Assembly (NCBI GenBank): GCA_028554795.2
Contig: CM068839.1
Coordinates: forward strand, 45,462,940 to 45,526,939
DNA length: 64,000 bases
From: Sinohyriopsis cumingii
Lineage: Eukaryota; Mollusca; Bivalvia; Unionida; Unionidae
Direction: 5' to 3'
Each line of letters begins with the position of its first letter. Positions within the stretch are counted from its first letter, which is position 1. The translations under genes were made by a program, and so were the position numbers. Shown piece after piece: positions 7,766-16,108 of this stretch. The notes under the pieces are model-generated. The model worked only from the letters and a program-made list of their open reading frames with translations. It had not been told where the DNA came from and ran no database searches.

Positions 7766-8344
7766 ATGAACCATGAAAATATCAATGATGTAATTGTCGC
7801 TATTAAAAAATTAAAAAAAGATGGAATTAATATATCTGATGAACTTAATCCTGAAAAAATAGTTTCTGACTTTGAGATTTTACAAGAACGTAAAACCATG
7901 GGTACACACACACTATCATCTGAATACAGTCTCATGAAACGGATTCAATCGGCAATGTTTCAGTCGCTAGCTACCGTAGAAGATGATCATGTGAAGGAGT
8001 TCGTTCCTCTTTCTACCGCCGTAGAAAGAATTAAGTCGTTATTATCCCACGAGTATGAGGCAAAGAAAACGATTAGTACTCGCATAAGACTATTAAGAAA
8101 AATAATGTCAGATCGTGAAACGATCCAAGGTAACTTCGTTACTGATGAAACGATCCAAGGTAACTTCGTTACTGATGAAACGATCCAAGGTAACTTCGTT
8201 ACTGATGAAACGATCCAAGGTAACTTCGTTACTGATGAAACGATCCAAGGTAACTTCGTTACTGATGAAACGATCCAAGGTAACTTCGTTACTGATGATA
8301 ATGAAAATGAAAGTTTTGGTAACTGGGGTCCATGTCAACGCTGA
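7766..8344 (+). CDS. Uncharacterised 192-aa protein with six in-frame decapeptide repeats
   Basis: The start ATG follows TTTATATATTATATA, a TATA-like tract of the kind seen before other genes of the element. Residues 1 to 117 are charged and mostly helical (KKLKKDGINISDELN, VERIKSLLSHEYEAKKT), with no signal peptide or membrane segment. From about residue 118 the decapeptide DETIQGNFVT is repeated six times, encoded by near-identical 30-bp units, and a short acidic/Gly tail follows. I do not recognise the family. It is the last rightward gene before the palindrome and convergent virion block. Confidence 0.65.
   Translation: MNHENINDVIVAIKKLKKDGINISDELNPEKIVSDFEILQERKTMGTHTLSSEYSLMKRIQSAMFQSLATVEDDHVKEFVPLSTAVERIKSLLSHEYEAKKTISTRIRLLRKIMSDRETIQGNFVTDETIQGNFVTDETIQGNFVTDETIQGNFVTDETIQGNFVTDETIQGNFVTDDNENESFGNWGPCQR
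8115..8296 (+). repeat. 30-bp coding minisatellite, six copies
   Basis: Six essentially identical 30-bp units (core GAAACGATCCAAGG...TTCGTTACTGAT) lie inside the 192-aa gene. The period is divisible by three, so the other frame and the opposite strand also stay open. Near-identity between units points to recent expansion. Confidence 0.97.
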
Positions 8345-8359
8345 CCACGTGTATTGGTA

Positions 8360-8707
8360 GTCAAAATCAAGAAAGTTCTAACCTTGTCAAATTTGTTCCT
8401 AATAAATTTTATTTATTAATAATATTATTTTTACTGAGGATTTATTTTTTTTTTACTAAAATCAAGAAAAATGCACAAATTACTTGATTCTGACGGGGTA
8501 GTTGGTAGTCAAAATCAAAGAAAAATGCACGAACTACTTGATTTCTGACGGGGTAGTTGGTAGTCAAAATCAGGAAAATTGAGCAATTTCGTTGTATTTT
8601 AGTAAAAAAAAAATAAAAATCTCAGTAAATAAATAAATAAAATTAATTTATAATAAATAAAATTTGTTAGGAACAATTTGACAAGGTTAGAACTTTCTTG
8701 ATTTTGA
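8360..8707. repeat. 348-bp imperfect palindrome (foldback) at the convergence point
   Basis: The left outer arm (8360-8419) and right outer arm (about 8651-8707) are inverted copies over about 58 bp with one mismatch and one 1-bp indel. The inverted similarity continues inward through TTACTGAG / CTCAGTAA and the T10/A10 tracts to a centre near 8.53 kb. The fold lies between the last plus-strand gene and the first convergent minus-strand gene. It may act as a two-way transcription end or a replication/recombination structure, or be an inserted foldback element; these are inferences. Confidence 0.85.
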
Positions 8708-9147
8708 CGGGGTAGTTGGTAGTCAAAATCAAGTAGTTCGTGCATTTTTATGTTTCTGAGGGGGTAGTTGGTAGTCAAAATCAAGTAGTTCGTGCATTTT
8801 TATGTTTCTGAGGGGGTAGTTGGTAGTCAAAATCAAGTAATTTGTACAATTTCAGTAAAATTAATAAATATTATTTTTTTTTGTGATAGAAATTTTAATT
8901 TTACTTTCATCGACTAGCTTTTTTAGTTGCCTAGGCCTAGGCCGATTAATTTGTACCAAACACAAATTTGTGCCAGTAATAATAAAATATTTTTTTAAGT
9001 TGATCGAATTTGATTCTGATCTCTGTTACAAATGTTCTTCTAACTGTTAAGAAATCCTCGCGTGTAAAACCCTCCTCCACATGAAGATCTACGACAAAAG
9101 TCCTTACGACGGAAGTCTTAGGACGGAAGTCCTTACGACGCAAGTCT
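8708..9147. repeat. Gene-free spacer with GGGGTAGTTGGTAGTC repeats and a short 9.1-kb repeat
   Basis: The phrase GGGGTAGTTGGTAGTCAAAA occurs twice inside the palindrome and three more times to its right up to about 8.85 kb, with AATCAAGTAGTTCGTGCA following in two of those three copies. At 9085-9147 a degenerate 14- to 15-bp unit (GACGGAAGTCCTTAC) repeats about four times just beyond the end of the next gene. No coding frame is convincing here. Confidence 0.75.
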
Positions 9148-9951
9148 TTACGACTTTACATACAGATTTATTACAAGCTCTTCTTCACGTATGTCAATTA
9201 AGCGATTAAGGTGGTCTGTGAGTTTAAAATTGATTCGTGTTAACATATTATTGTGACACCGCAAATACACGGGATTAGTTGGTTCTTGCACGATTAAATT
9301 TCCAGGGGGAACTTGTGGTGTGAACGTGTACAGGATGTATCCTTGTTGAGCTTGATTTGATCTTCCGAGATCTATTTGATAGCTGCCATCGATTACGTCA
9401 CAAACCAGATTGACCGCGACCGTCGGTGTTATATTAACGATCCGCGGAGATACGTGTCTTCCGCCGCCGTGTGGATCATTATCATATCTGAGAACGGTTG
9501 GAGGTGGTGCTAGTTTTTTCCACGCATCGAGTATTTTAGGAAAAAACTCATCAATGACATCACTGACAGATTTTCTTAACTCGGTTACACTATACCCGGG
9601 GAATTTATAATTCGGTACATCGGCTTCTGTTAATTTATATTTTTCTAACCATTTATATGCTTCAAATTTTTTAAATGATGATCCTAAACTAACCATCGCT
9701 TGAACTATTCGGTTATTAAAATATTCCATATCTGATATAAGCTGATTTAATATTTCCACACGCGTGATGATTTTTTCACGCGATGACGCTGATATGTCAA
9801 ACATATGTTCGTTAAAATATTGATTCAGTTGATCTAGTTGTTTTTTACATTTTTGATTGATTTCCTGAAAATATATAATAATATCACTCCGATCAAAACC
9901 CAAAACATGTCCTGTTTCCCCCTCCCGACTTAGAAAAGTCCATGCCTCCAT
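9148..9951 (-). CDS. Virion structural protein, probable penton-type jelly-roll
   Basis: This 267-aa protein has a helical, coiled-coil-prone N-terminal half (about 25 to 110). The C-terminal half has the pattern VLRYDNDPHG, RIVNITPTVAVNLVCDVIDGSYQ, LYTFTPQVPPG and a closing strand (EELVINLYVKS). That C-terminal pattern recurs in Polinton structural proteins I associate with the minor capsid class. It lies last in the minus-strand virion block. Assignment as penton rather than another jelly-roll component is inference. Confidence 0.6.
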   Translation of the reverse strand: MEAWTFLSREGETGHVLGFDRSDIIIYFQEINQKCKKQLDQLNQYFNEHMFDISASSREKIITRVEILNQLISDMEYFNNRIVQAMVSLGSSFKKFEAYKWLEKYKLTEADVPNYKFPGYSVTELRKSVSDVIDEFFPKILDAWKKLAPPPTVLRYDNDPHGGGRHVSPRIVNITPTVAVNLVCDVIDGSYQIDLGRSNQAQQGYILYTFTPQVPPGNLIVQEPTNPVYLRCHNNMLTRINFKLTDHLNRLIDIREEELVINLYVKS

Positions 9952-10577
9952 GCCTCCACGGGGGTATGAAAGAGAAAATGGCTAAATATTAATTTATTTT
10001 TAAAATCACGTAGTTTTTCCCCGTATGTTGGATTAATTTCATGATATGATTGTCTATCCGTGACATAATCAGACTTTTTCGGTTCTGGTGGTATCGGTGT
10101 TATCGGTGGTGATATTTCAGGCCATCCTAGCACGGATCTGATTGAAGATTGATAAATATCAACGGCATAATCAGGCGAGTTTATTTCAATCGTCGAGGAC
10201 AACGTCGGCTCATGAACATTAATTGATATTTTTGATTCCTTTCCCGTTATTGATTTTATTCTACGTGCAAATTCCTCACTGATTTGTTCGATCTCATAAC
10301 TGCCAGTTGGTATTCCAACAACAACCCAGTCAGGTGTTCCATCGGATTTGTTCTTGTTAGTAAATACAAGCGAATTATTTGCTGGTGTACCATTAAATGA
10401 TTTTGATCTGATATTGGGCCAGCTGTAATATACCCGTAATTGTGCTAGTGCTATTTCCTTTACTGGAATTGCAGTAGGAAAATTAACACTAAATTCAGGA
10501 TTAGTTGAACTTACCGAGATCATTGTTATCTTTGGCGGAGTTGTGTTGGTCACGATCTGCTGGAGTAATTCTGTCAT
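9930..10577 (-). CDS. Virion structural protein of Polinton type
   Basis: The start was chosen at 10577 (MTELLQQIV), directly after TATTAATA, although the frame stays open a little further upstream. The protein is about 215 aa and beta-rich. It has segments typical of invertebrate Polinton structural proteins: EIALAQLRVYYSWPNI, a GSYEIEQI hairpin and SSIRSVLGW. A Pro-rich linker (ISPPITPIPPEPKK) follows. The gene overlaps its neighbours at both ends, as expected of a compact virion cluster. Its exact capsid role is unknown. Confidence 0.6.
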   Translation of the reverse strand: MTELLQQIVTNTTPPKITMISVSSTNPEFSVNFPTAIPVKEIALAQLRVYYSWPNIRSKSFNGTPANNSLVFTNKNKSDGTPDWVVVGIPTGSYEIEQISEEFARRIKSITGKESKISINVHEPTLSSTIEINSPDYAVDIYQSSIRSVLGWPEISPPITPIPPEPKKSDYVTDRQSYHEINPTYGEKLRDFKNKLIFSHFLFHTPVEAWRHGLF

Positions 10578-11025
10578 TATTAATACTTGTATCTTTAATA
10601 CCTTCATCGTATATTTTGGTCATCATTGAAAATTCGAAATCAGATATAATTCCATCACTGAGACTCGCTGATAACAACGAGGATAATTTCGAGTATGCTA
10701 CCGTCGCTGTATGTAATTTTATTTTGTAATCGGATAACTTTTCGTTCGTACAAGTACATATTTTTTTTGTGATGATACCAAGCACACCTGCAATAGTTGT
10801 TGCTGCTGAAATACAAACAGTTACAGCTACTGGTGCCATCGTTGTCAACGCTGATAATATTACACCGGTTCCAGCAACAACAGCGGATACTGAATAAACA
10901 ATCACATCAACGATAACCAATCGTCGTCGATATTTTTTTACTTTTACTGTATATTGATCGACTTGATCTTTTAGCGCCGCCTGCCATTCACGCGCTTGAT
11001 TGTATCTGTATTGTGCACCGTCCAT
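10501..11025 (-). CDS. Two-TM membrane protein of the virion block
   Basis: This 174-aa protein has a short charged N-terminus with helical pattern, then two hydrophobic segments at about 36 to 60 (LVIVDVIVYSVSAVVAGTGV) and 64 to 86, separated by a tight turn. A cytosolic-type helical tail follows, with DGIISDFEF. This arrangement is common among small Polinton membrane proteins of unknown function. It may help in virion assembly or membrane penetration, which is inference. The ATG follows TAAAAATAT, a version of the element's start-proximal AT motif. Confidence 0.6.
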   Translation of the reverse strand: MDGAQYRYNQAREWQAALKDQVDQYTVKVKKYRRRLVIVDVIVYSVSAVVAGTGVILSALTTMAPVAVTVCISAATTIAGVLGIITKKICTCTNEKLSDYKIKLHTATVAYSKLSSLLSASLSDGIISDFEFSMMTKIYDEGIKDTSINNDRITPADRDQHNSAKDNNDLGKFN

Positions 11026-11031
11026 ATATTT

Positions 11032-12039
11032 TTATGCAGTAAACAATTGAGGTGTTTCAGCTACAAATTCCAAACACCACCAGTAAGATGTTGCGTTTAA
11101 TTTCTTATCAGCTGCTTCCAGAATAAATATTTCCTCGGTTCCGATATTTAATATAACAGATACAACCCCGGAAAACCTGTCGGTGGAATGACGCCATGGA
11201 AACGTTGTAAATATTTCAAATTTTGCAGAACTAAACACAGATAGCCTGTACACGCCAGTGACTGTTGCGGTATATTTGATATTTTTATTTTGCTGCGACC
11301 ATGTTGCAAATCCCGATGATACCGTGCATACGATGTTTGTGATATGCCCGGGAGTTATTTCAGCTGGAATTTTAATCAGATTGGTTTTATTGATAATCTC
11401 AGGAATTCCCGCTACGATGTCTAGTTGTGTTCGTTTGATTGTGTCTAGGTTACTTTTGATATCAACGAGTTTTATATCGATGACGGAAGGAGTTCCAAAG
11501 AACTTATTTATGGCATCATCGATTTTTTGAAAATTTCTTCGAAGCCTTGTAAAACCGGTTACGTGAACGTCATATTCGGCCCGTAGCGTGGATAGTTTTC
11601 CATCCACGTCGTCGACGTATAGTTTGTTTGCGACGTCGTTGTCAGATTTTGGAGCTGTTACAGCTACTATTTTGTTCCCGTTCATGTTAAGTTCACCTGT
11701 CATCGTGTCACCGGTGTTTCTCACGCGATTAGCAACACTTTTTGCAATTTCATCTCTGATGGTTTTAAGTGATATACTTGAATCTCTGATTCTACCACCG
11801 TCAGTAAACACGGGAATATTATCCGTAACTGCACCAAGTACTCGCCGGACTACATCATTCCATCTGATATTGCTGGTTTTTAGTTTACCATATCGATCTT
11901 GAAAAATAACAACTTCATCTGGGTCAACTCCAGCCAGGTTAATGATATCAGCGAGGTCATCTTTAGTCGCATACTTTGACAGATCAACGTCGGATTTTAT
12001 TTTCTTAACGCGTGAAGATCTTCCGTAAATATCAACCAT
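11032..12039 (-). CDS. Fibre-like attachment protein with phage-tail-fibre motif
   Basis: The protein has 335 aa. Residues about 66 to 143 hold the shaft-type module AVTDNIPVFTDGG, GDTMTGELNMNGNKI (110 to 124) and NKLYVDD (138 to 144), which is familiar from trimeric bacteriophage tail fibres. A coiled-coil stretch (about 144 to 215) follows. The C-terminal domain (about 220 to 335) is beta-rich and resembles a C1q/TNF-like or other jelly-roll head (SGFATWSQQN, VTGVYRLSVFSS). This suggests a receptor-binding spike, by analogy with adenovirus fibre. The ATG follows TTATTATA. Confidence 0.72.
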   Translation of the reverse strand: MVDIYGRSSRVKKIKSDVDLSKYATKDDLADIINLAGVDPDEVVIFQDRYGKLKTSNIRWNDVVRRVLGAVTDNIPVFTDGGRIRDSSISLKTIRDEIAKSVANRVRNTGDTMTGELNMNGNKIVAVTAPKSDNDVANKLYVDDVDGKLSTLRAEYDVHVTGFTRLRRNFQKIDDAINKFFGTPSVIDIKLVDIKSNLDTIKRTQLDIVAGIPEIINKTNLIKIPAEITPGHITNIVCTVSSGFATWSQQNKNIKYTATVTGVYRLSVFSSAKFEIFTTFPWRHSTDRFSGVVSVILNIGTEEIFILEAADKKLNATSYWWCLEFVAETPQLFTA

Positions 12040-12057
12040 TATAATAAGATCCGTTGT

Positions 12058-12537
12058 TTAAAATGCTTTACGCGCAACATATCGGTTGCTTGTATAATCG
12101 TGCACGACTTTATGTGGCGGCTTGGATGATTTTGATATTGCGTCGAGTACATTAATTACTTCACGGCCGCATATTGGCGGATCTGTCATTGTTTGTGTGG
12201 GTAGCGTTGAATACCAAACTTTATAACCGCTAGTTGTTGCGTGGAGTGGTGCGACATACTTGATAAATTCAACAGGTGGAGCTAACCCGTACGAGTCAAA
12301 ATAAACAATTCCACGCGGATCAATCGCGTATGATACCCAATGAGTACCGGGTCCGGAACGTTTGTCAAGATTAATAATACCTGTTTCTAGTTTGTTTGGT
12401 TGTTTCGGTAATTGATCTCGCATAAAAACACCTCTAAAGGCGGATATTTTTAATTTTTTAGCAGCATCAAGTAAATCAAAATTTGATGATGGAACGTCTA
12501 ACGAAATGACCCTGGAAGCCTTAGGCCTCTCCCCCAA
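12058..12537 (-). CDS. Adenovirus-type maturation cysteine protease
   Basis: This 159-aa protein shows the adenain/Ulp1-type signature: GTHWVSYA with His66, YFDSYGLAPP with Asp81, an oxyanion-hole-type Gln115 (LPTQTM) and ICGREV with Cys123. The N-terminal NFDLLDAAKKL and FRGVFMRDQLP blocks are typical of Polinton proteases. It is expected to cleave capsid precursors during maturation. It overlaps the upstream pX-like gene by about 40 bp, so the two are probably on one transcript. The fold and role are established for the family; substrates are inferred (see the 144-aa protein). Confidence 0.92.
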   Translation of the reverse strand: MGERPKASRVISLDVPSSNFDLLDAAKKLKISAFRGVFMRDQLPKQPNKLETGIINLDKRSGPGTHWVSYAIDPRGIVYFDSYGLAPPVEFIKYVAPLHATTSGYKVWYSTLPTQTMTDPPICGREVINVLDAISKSSKPPHKVVHDYTSNRYVARKAF

Positions 12538-12962
12538 CGAGATCCCGGTAATCTTAGACCGCGTCCCTTTTTTTTGTTATATCGTCCACCAGTAGCTTTT
12601 TCGAAAATTTTTTTACCCGCCGCTCCAGCAACACCTCCAGCAACACCTAACGCGGCCGCTTTTAAGGCTGGAGCAGCCGCAGCTAGTAATGCCGGAATGG
12701 TCGCAAGAAATGGGAATATACCACCCGTTTTAACCATGTCTTTGATGGCGCTCGGGGAGAGATGGAATTGAACTCCAGTTTTTGATTCTAGGGCTTTATT
12801 GAAATGTTTAATCTGATTATTTGTCAACGATAATTTGTTTGGACCACCACCAATCTGATCTCGTTTTAGTGATATTTTAGTTCCGCATTTGTTGGCGGTT
12901 TTTGATTGAAGCTTTTTTACCTGACCCGGGGTCAGAGTAACATTAACATGACTATACGACAT
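12498..12962 (-). CDS. Polinton pX/pVI-like protein with hydrophobic helix and basic tail
   Basis: The 154-aa protein begins with repeats of the form LTPGQVKKL, ISLKRDQI, LSLTNNQIKHF and FHLSPSAIKDM, then a GG-started hydrophobic/Ala-rich segment (about 78 to 118). It ends in a basic Gly-Arg-rich tail with a duplicated GRGLRLPGS phrase. This organisation is widespread in Polintons and resembles adenovirus membrane-lytic or core proteins. A role in endosome escape or DNA binding is inferred. The ATG follows TATATAAAA. Confidence 0.75.
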   Translation of the reverse strand: MSYSHVNVTLTPGQVKKLQSKTANKCGTKISLKRDQIGGGPNKLSLTNNQIKHFNKALESKTGVQFHLSPSAIKDMVKTGGIFPFLATIPALLAAAAPALKAAALGVAGGVAGAAGKKIFEKATGGRYNKKKGRGLRLPGSRWGRGLRLPGSFR

Positions 12963-12996
12963 TTTTATATAAAATATATTTTTCTAAATAACACGA

Positions 12997-14427
12997 TTAA
13001 AGATTTTCCACCGGTGCATCAACGACCCTCATTCGACCACTACCACCTTCAAGTAACATGGCCTTGTCGCTAAGTATGACCGCGATCGCTCTGTAAAAGG
13101 CACCAGCACCTGGCGGGGCAGTAACATGAGCTCGAAAGTGTATATCAACAACAGATTGTTTGGATAAATCAAGATGTTCTAGTGAAAAATAATAAATCGG
13201 ATATAGACCTGTAAAATCTAGTTGTGATATTTGCAAGCCGGTATCTATATTTTGATCACGTCCCATGAATGACATTAAACGATGATATGCGCGCGCTACA
13301 TGATTTTGAACAAAATTTAGTTGTATATTTTCTGTTGGTTCTTGATGTCCATTTATTCGCAAGGAAACTTCATTAACTCCAAGGTTATCAAATATCATAT
13401 GTGAACGTTGTTGATTATTTATCCGGTCAATATTTTGTAGTGCAATAAAAATATGTCGTGGTGCAGAAACACCCTGTTGTGATGCTATATGCCATGTAAA
13501 TAAACCATTAATATTGCTTTGAGCAGCATCTGTGGTTACTGTTAACCATGATAGCAATGATTTACCGCCTTGATCCATGAAAGATAGTAATTTTTGTTCC
13601 TCAGTAATAGATGGAGTCATTACTGGCATCCACAATGAAAGTTTTGTTATATCTACTTTACCAGCATCAGCAACACCAGCACCTCGCCAGATTGCATCAT
13701 TATCATTACCTTTTCTTACGAGCACAATTGTGTGTTTAGCTCCAAAGATGACTTTTCTAACATTTCTGCAAAACCCAAAGATGTGAGATAATGGAATTGC
13801 ACACGAAAAATTTCTATTATCTCCTGACAGCGCTGATCGGCGTGCTGCAAACCCTAAGTTGTAAGTCGGGGCAATATCTTTTATGATTTCAAAATCAGCA
13901 CCTGGTCTAGCTTCACGGTCTGGGTTGGCAACTTCTCCCTGATTAGCAGCTGCAGTAGTATCCCGTATTGCGAATAACTTGATATACTGATTATGGTTGG
14001 CGTTGTCGGTGATATCTTTAGCGAACATCATTGTTGGACCAGCTGATCTTGTAAAGTCGTCAGAATATCTCGCCAGACCAATTATTGTTGTAGCAACATC
14101 AACATCCTTCTGAATTGATTCAATATTTTTTCCATCAATCATGTATGTGGCGCTATCAAACAGTGCCATAATCCCGTTGTTGACAAAACCAACACGCAAA
14201 TTAGCAGCATATGGCGTATCATCCCCCTTTACAAGTCTACCTTCTACTTCAATAAACGCCTCAGCGGGCAAGAAATATCTACTTGTATCATGAACCTGTA
14301 ATTCGATTCTCCCCTGATGATTTGGTTGTCTTGCGTCATAAGAATAAAACTGATAATCACGTACTGACTCGTACTTAAGGACAGGTGCCTCCATATCAAA
14401 TGCTGGGTCTGATTCGCGCCTGAACAT
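12997..14427 (-). CDS. Major capsid protein (double jelly-roll, Polinton type)
   Basis: Start chosen at 14427 (MFRRESDPAFDMEAP) because TATAATAAAA lies immediately before it; the frame also opens at 14445. The protein is about 476 aa, near the usual length of Polinton major capsid proteins. Segments typical of the family are the N-terminal DYQFYSYDARQP, strand-rich RIELQVHDTSRYFLP, the mid-protein FSCAIPLSHIFGFCRNVRKV followed by AKHTIVLVRKGND, and the C-terminal YYFSLEHLDLSKQ. Trimers of such proteins form the pseudo-hexagonal shell. It lies upstream of the core-like genes in the virion block. Confidence 0.9.
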   Translation of the reverse strand: MFRRESDPAFDMEAPVLKYESVRDYQFYSYDARQPNHQGRIELQVHDTSRYFLPAEAFIEVEGRLVKGDDTPYAANLRVGFVNNGIMALFDSATYMIDGKNIESIQKDVDVATTIIGLARYSDDFTRSAGPTMMFAKDITDNANHNQYIKLFAIRDTTAAANQGEVANPDREARPGADFEIIKDIAPTYNLGFAARRSALSGDNRNFSCAIPLSHIFGFCRNVRKVIFGAKHTIVLVRKGNDNDAIWRGAGVADAGKVDITKLSLWMPVMTPSITEEQKLLSFMDQGGKSLLSWLTVTTDAAQSNINGLFTWHIASQQGVSAPRHIFIALQNIDRINNQQRSHMIFDNLGVNEVSLRINGHQEPTENIQLNFVQNHVARAYHRLMSFMGRDQNIDTGLQISQLDFTGLYPIYYFSLEHLDLSKQSVVDIHFRAHVTAPPGAGAFYRAIAVILSDKAMLLEGGSGRMRVVDAPVENL

Positions 14428-14460
14428 TTTTATTATAGTTACCATTTTTCCAAATGATGA

Positions 14461-14895
14461 TCATCGTCGACGAAGACCACTTCCTGCTATTAAATTTGCT
14501 GTTATATTTTTTTCTGCTTCTTCAGATATCGCCGCTAGTTTTTGATTTGCAGCCTGATTTATTATTTTACTAACATCTGCGGGCATCACCTCAGTACTTG
14601 CCAGTTTCACCGGTGGTTGTTGTTTTCGTCGCAATAATCGTGCTAGTCTTTCTTTGATCGCCGAGAACGCCTTACCAGCAACATTGACAATTGCACCAGG
14701 AGCTTTATCACGAACAATATCAATAGCCTTCATCGATAATTGTTTTGCAACAGGTGCTACTTTTGGAGCTATCCTCGTGAATAATCCCCGAATGACATCA
14801 CCAAGTCCATTTCCGTAAATTGCTTCATAGATTGGTAATCGTGAGTTTACCGCTCTAACCTGTGTGGGTTTACGATGATTATTATGCACAATCAT
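14461..14895 (-). CDS. pVI-like membrane-active virion protein with protease-type cleavage sites
   Basis: This 144-aa basic protein has an amphipathic segment GLGDVIRGLFTRIAPKV (about 29 to 45) like the lytic helix of adenovirus pVI, a second hydrophobic segment and an Arg-rich part (LARLLRRKQQ). Two sites fit the adenain consensus (M/I/L)xGx-G: IYGN-G at residues 26 to 30 and IAGS-G at 136 to 140. One lies just before the amphipathic helix and the other near the C-terminus, as in pVI. The role is inferred from these similarities and from the position next to the major capsid gene. Confidence 0.65.
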   Translation of the reverse strand: MIVHNNHRKPTQVRAVNSRLPIYEAIYGNGLGDVIRGLFTRIAPKVAPVAKQLSMKAIDIVRDKAPGAIVNVAGKAFSAIKERLARLLRRKQQPPVKLASTEVMPADVSKIINQAANQKLAAISEEAEKNITANLIAGSGLRRR

Positions 14896-14923
14896 CTTAT
14901 TTTATTTACCATTTATCTAACAA

Positions 14924-16064
14924 CTAGTTATCAACGAGCTCATCAATAAGTTCTCGGTAAACGCCGATATCCATGATGCCACCTTGAAATAGTCGCCGAC
15001 AAATATCAGCTGCTTCATTGGTTATTTCTGGTGAATTATTTCCAGCTCGTTTTCCTCCTATGAGAACTTCTAACCGTGACACGTCATTGATGATATTATC
15101 AGGACATAAACCAGATCCTGTTTTAGGTTCATCTTGAGGTGTTTTAAATACTGGTGGTTGCATTACCGGAGTAAGTACTTCAGCGGTGTCCGGGGGTGAG
15201 TCACCTTCTCGAAATCCATGTGGTGAACCTGTCGGTGTAAATGTCATTTTCGGTGCAGAAATTTTCTTCGAGAAGGGTGATTTAAGTGACTTTTTAGCCT
15301 TTTTAATTTCCGACATCAACCTTTGTTGTGGCGAAGAAGATTGTTGTTGTTCTATTTGTTGCAGAGGTGGAGGAAGCTGATACTGGTAGGACTCTCCTTG
15401 TTCTGGTTGTTCCCGTCTCCCTCTAAGTCTTTCTACTTCTTCTTTAAGTCTTTTAAATTCTTGACCTCTAGCTTGTTTTTTATTGTAATATACGCGATAT
15501 ATCCATTTAATGAAATCATCATCATTTGTTTTTCCATAAAAGGGTTTTAAAAAATTAGATTTATTAGATATATTTTTTGATATCATCTCAGGTAATTTCT
15601 CTCTTTCAGTTTTTCTAATTTCCTCAACAACTCCTTCGTTAAATCTTGCAATTAATCTTAAGCTCTCTTCTGCTGTTTTGGGTTCAGATGCAAGTTTTTT
15701 TCTCACATCGGCGACTTCAGCACGAAGTTCTCCAATACCTTCAAGTATTTCCTCACCAACAGGTGGAGGCTGAGCTGCAGCTATGTCAGTTGGAAGGCCT
15801 CGTAAAATCTCCCTCGTCTGTTTAGTTCTTCTTGCTATTTTTTTTTGATACCGGAATAAGATCTTCTTTGATGACAGTTGTAACTTGTTCAGTAGCTGCA
15901 GTGACGGGCTTAAACAGTTTTTTAGTGTCCTCTTCATACTCAACTTTTGCTTCTTGCTGCGCTTGTAGATTTTTTCTAAATGAGTCTTTGACAGGAAGAA
16001 ATTTTTTAATTGCTTCTAATCGTTCTCGAGCTGTTCTTGCAGTATGAGATTCTGGATGTACCAT
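14924..16064 (-). pseudogene. Coiled-coil core/scaffold-like gene of the Polinton, apparently broken about once
   Basis: The region encodes a Lys/Glu-rich, coiled-coil-prone product with a Gln/Pro-rich middle (PPPLQQIEQQQ) and a C-terminal domain ending YRELIDELVDN, which looks like a core, scaffold or spike-base component. I do not recognise a named family. The first ATG (16064) follows TATAATAAAA. The gene appears to carry about one break, the only clear one seen in this element. Confidence 0.55.
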
Positions 16065-16108
16065 TTTTATTATAACATAATAATTTAATTAATATCAGCA
16101 AAAGAGGA

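Noticed and set aside
8108-8360. Alternative frames through the 30-bp repeat (MKRSKVTSLL and ISNEVTLDRF repeats)
   Set aside because: Shadows of the coding minisatellite in the 192-aa gene.
8946-9143. 65-aa minus-strand frame
   Set aside because: It runs over a short degenerate repeat and lacks any motif or start context seen for other genes of the element.
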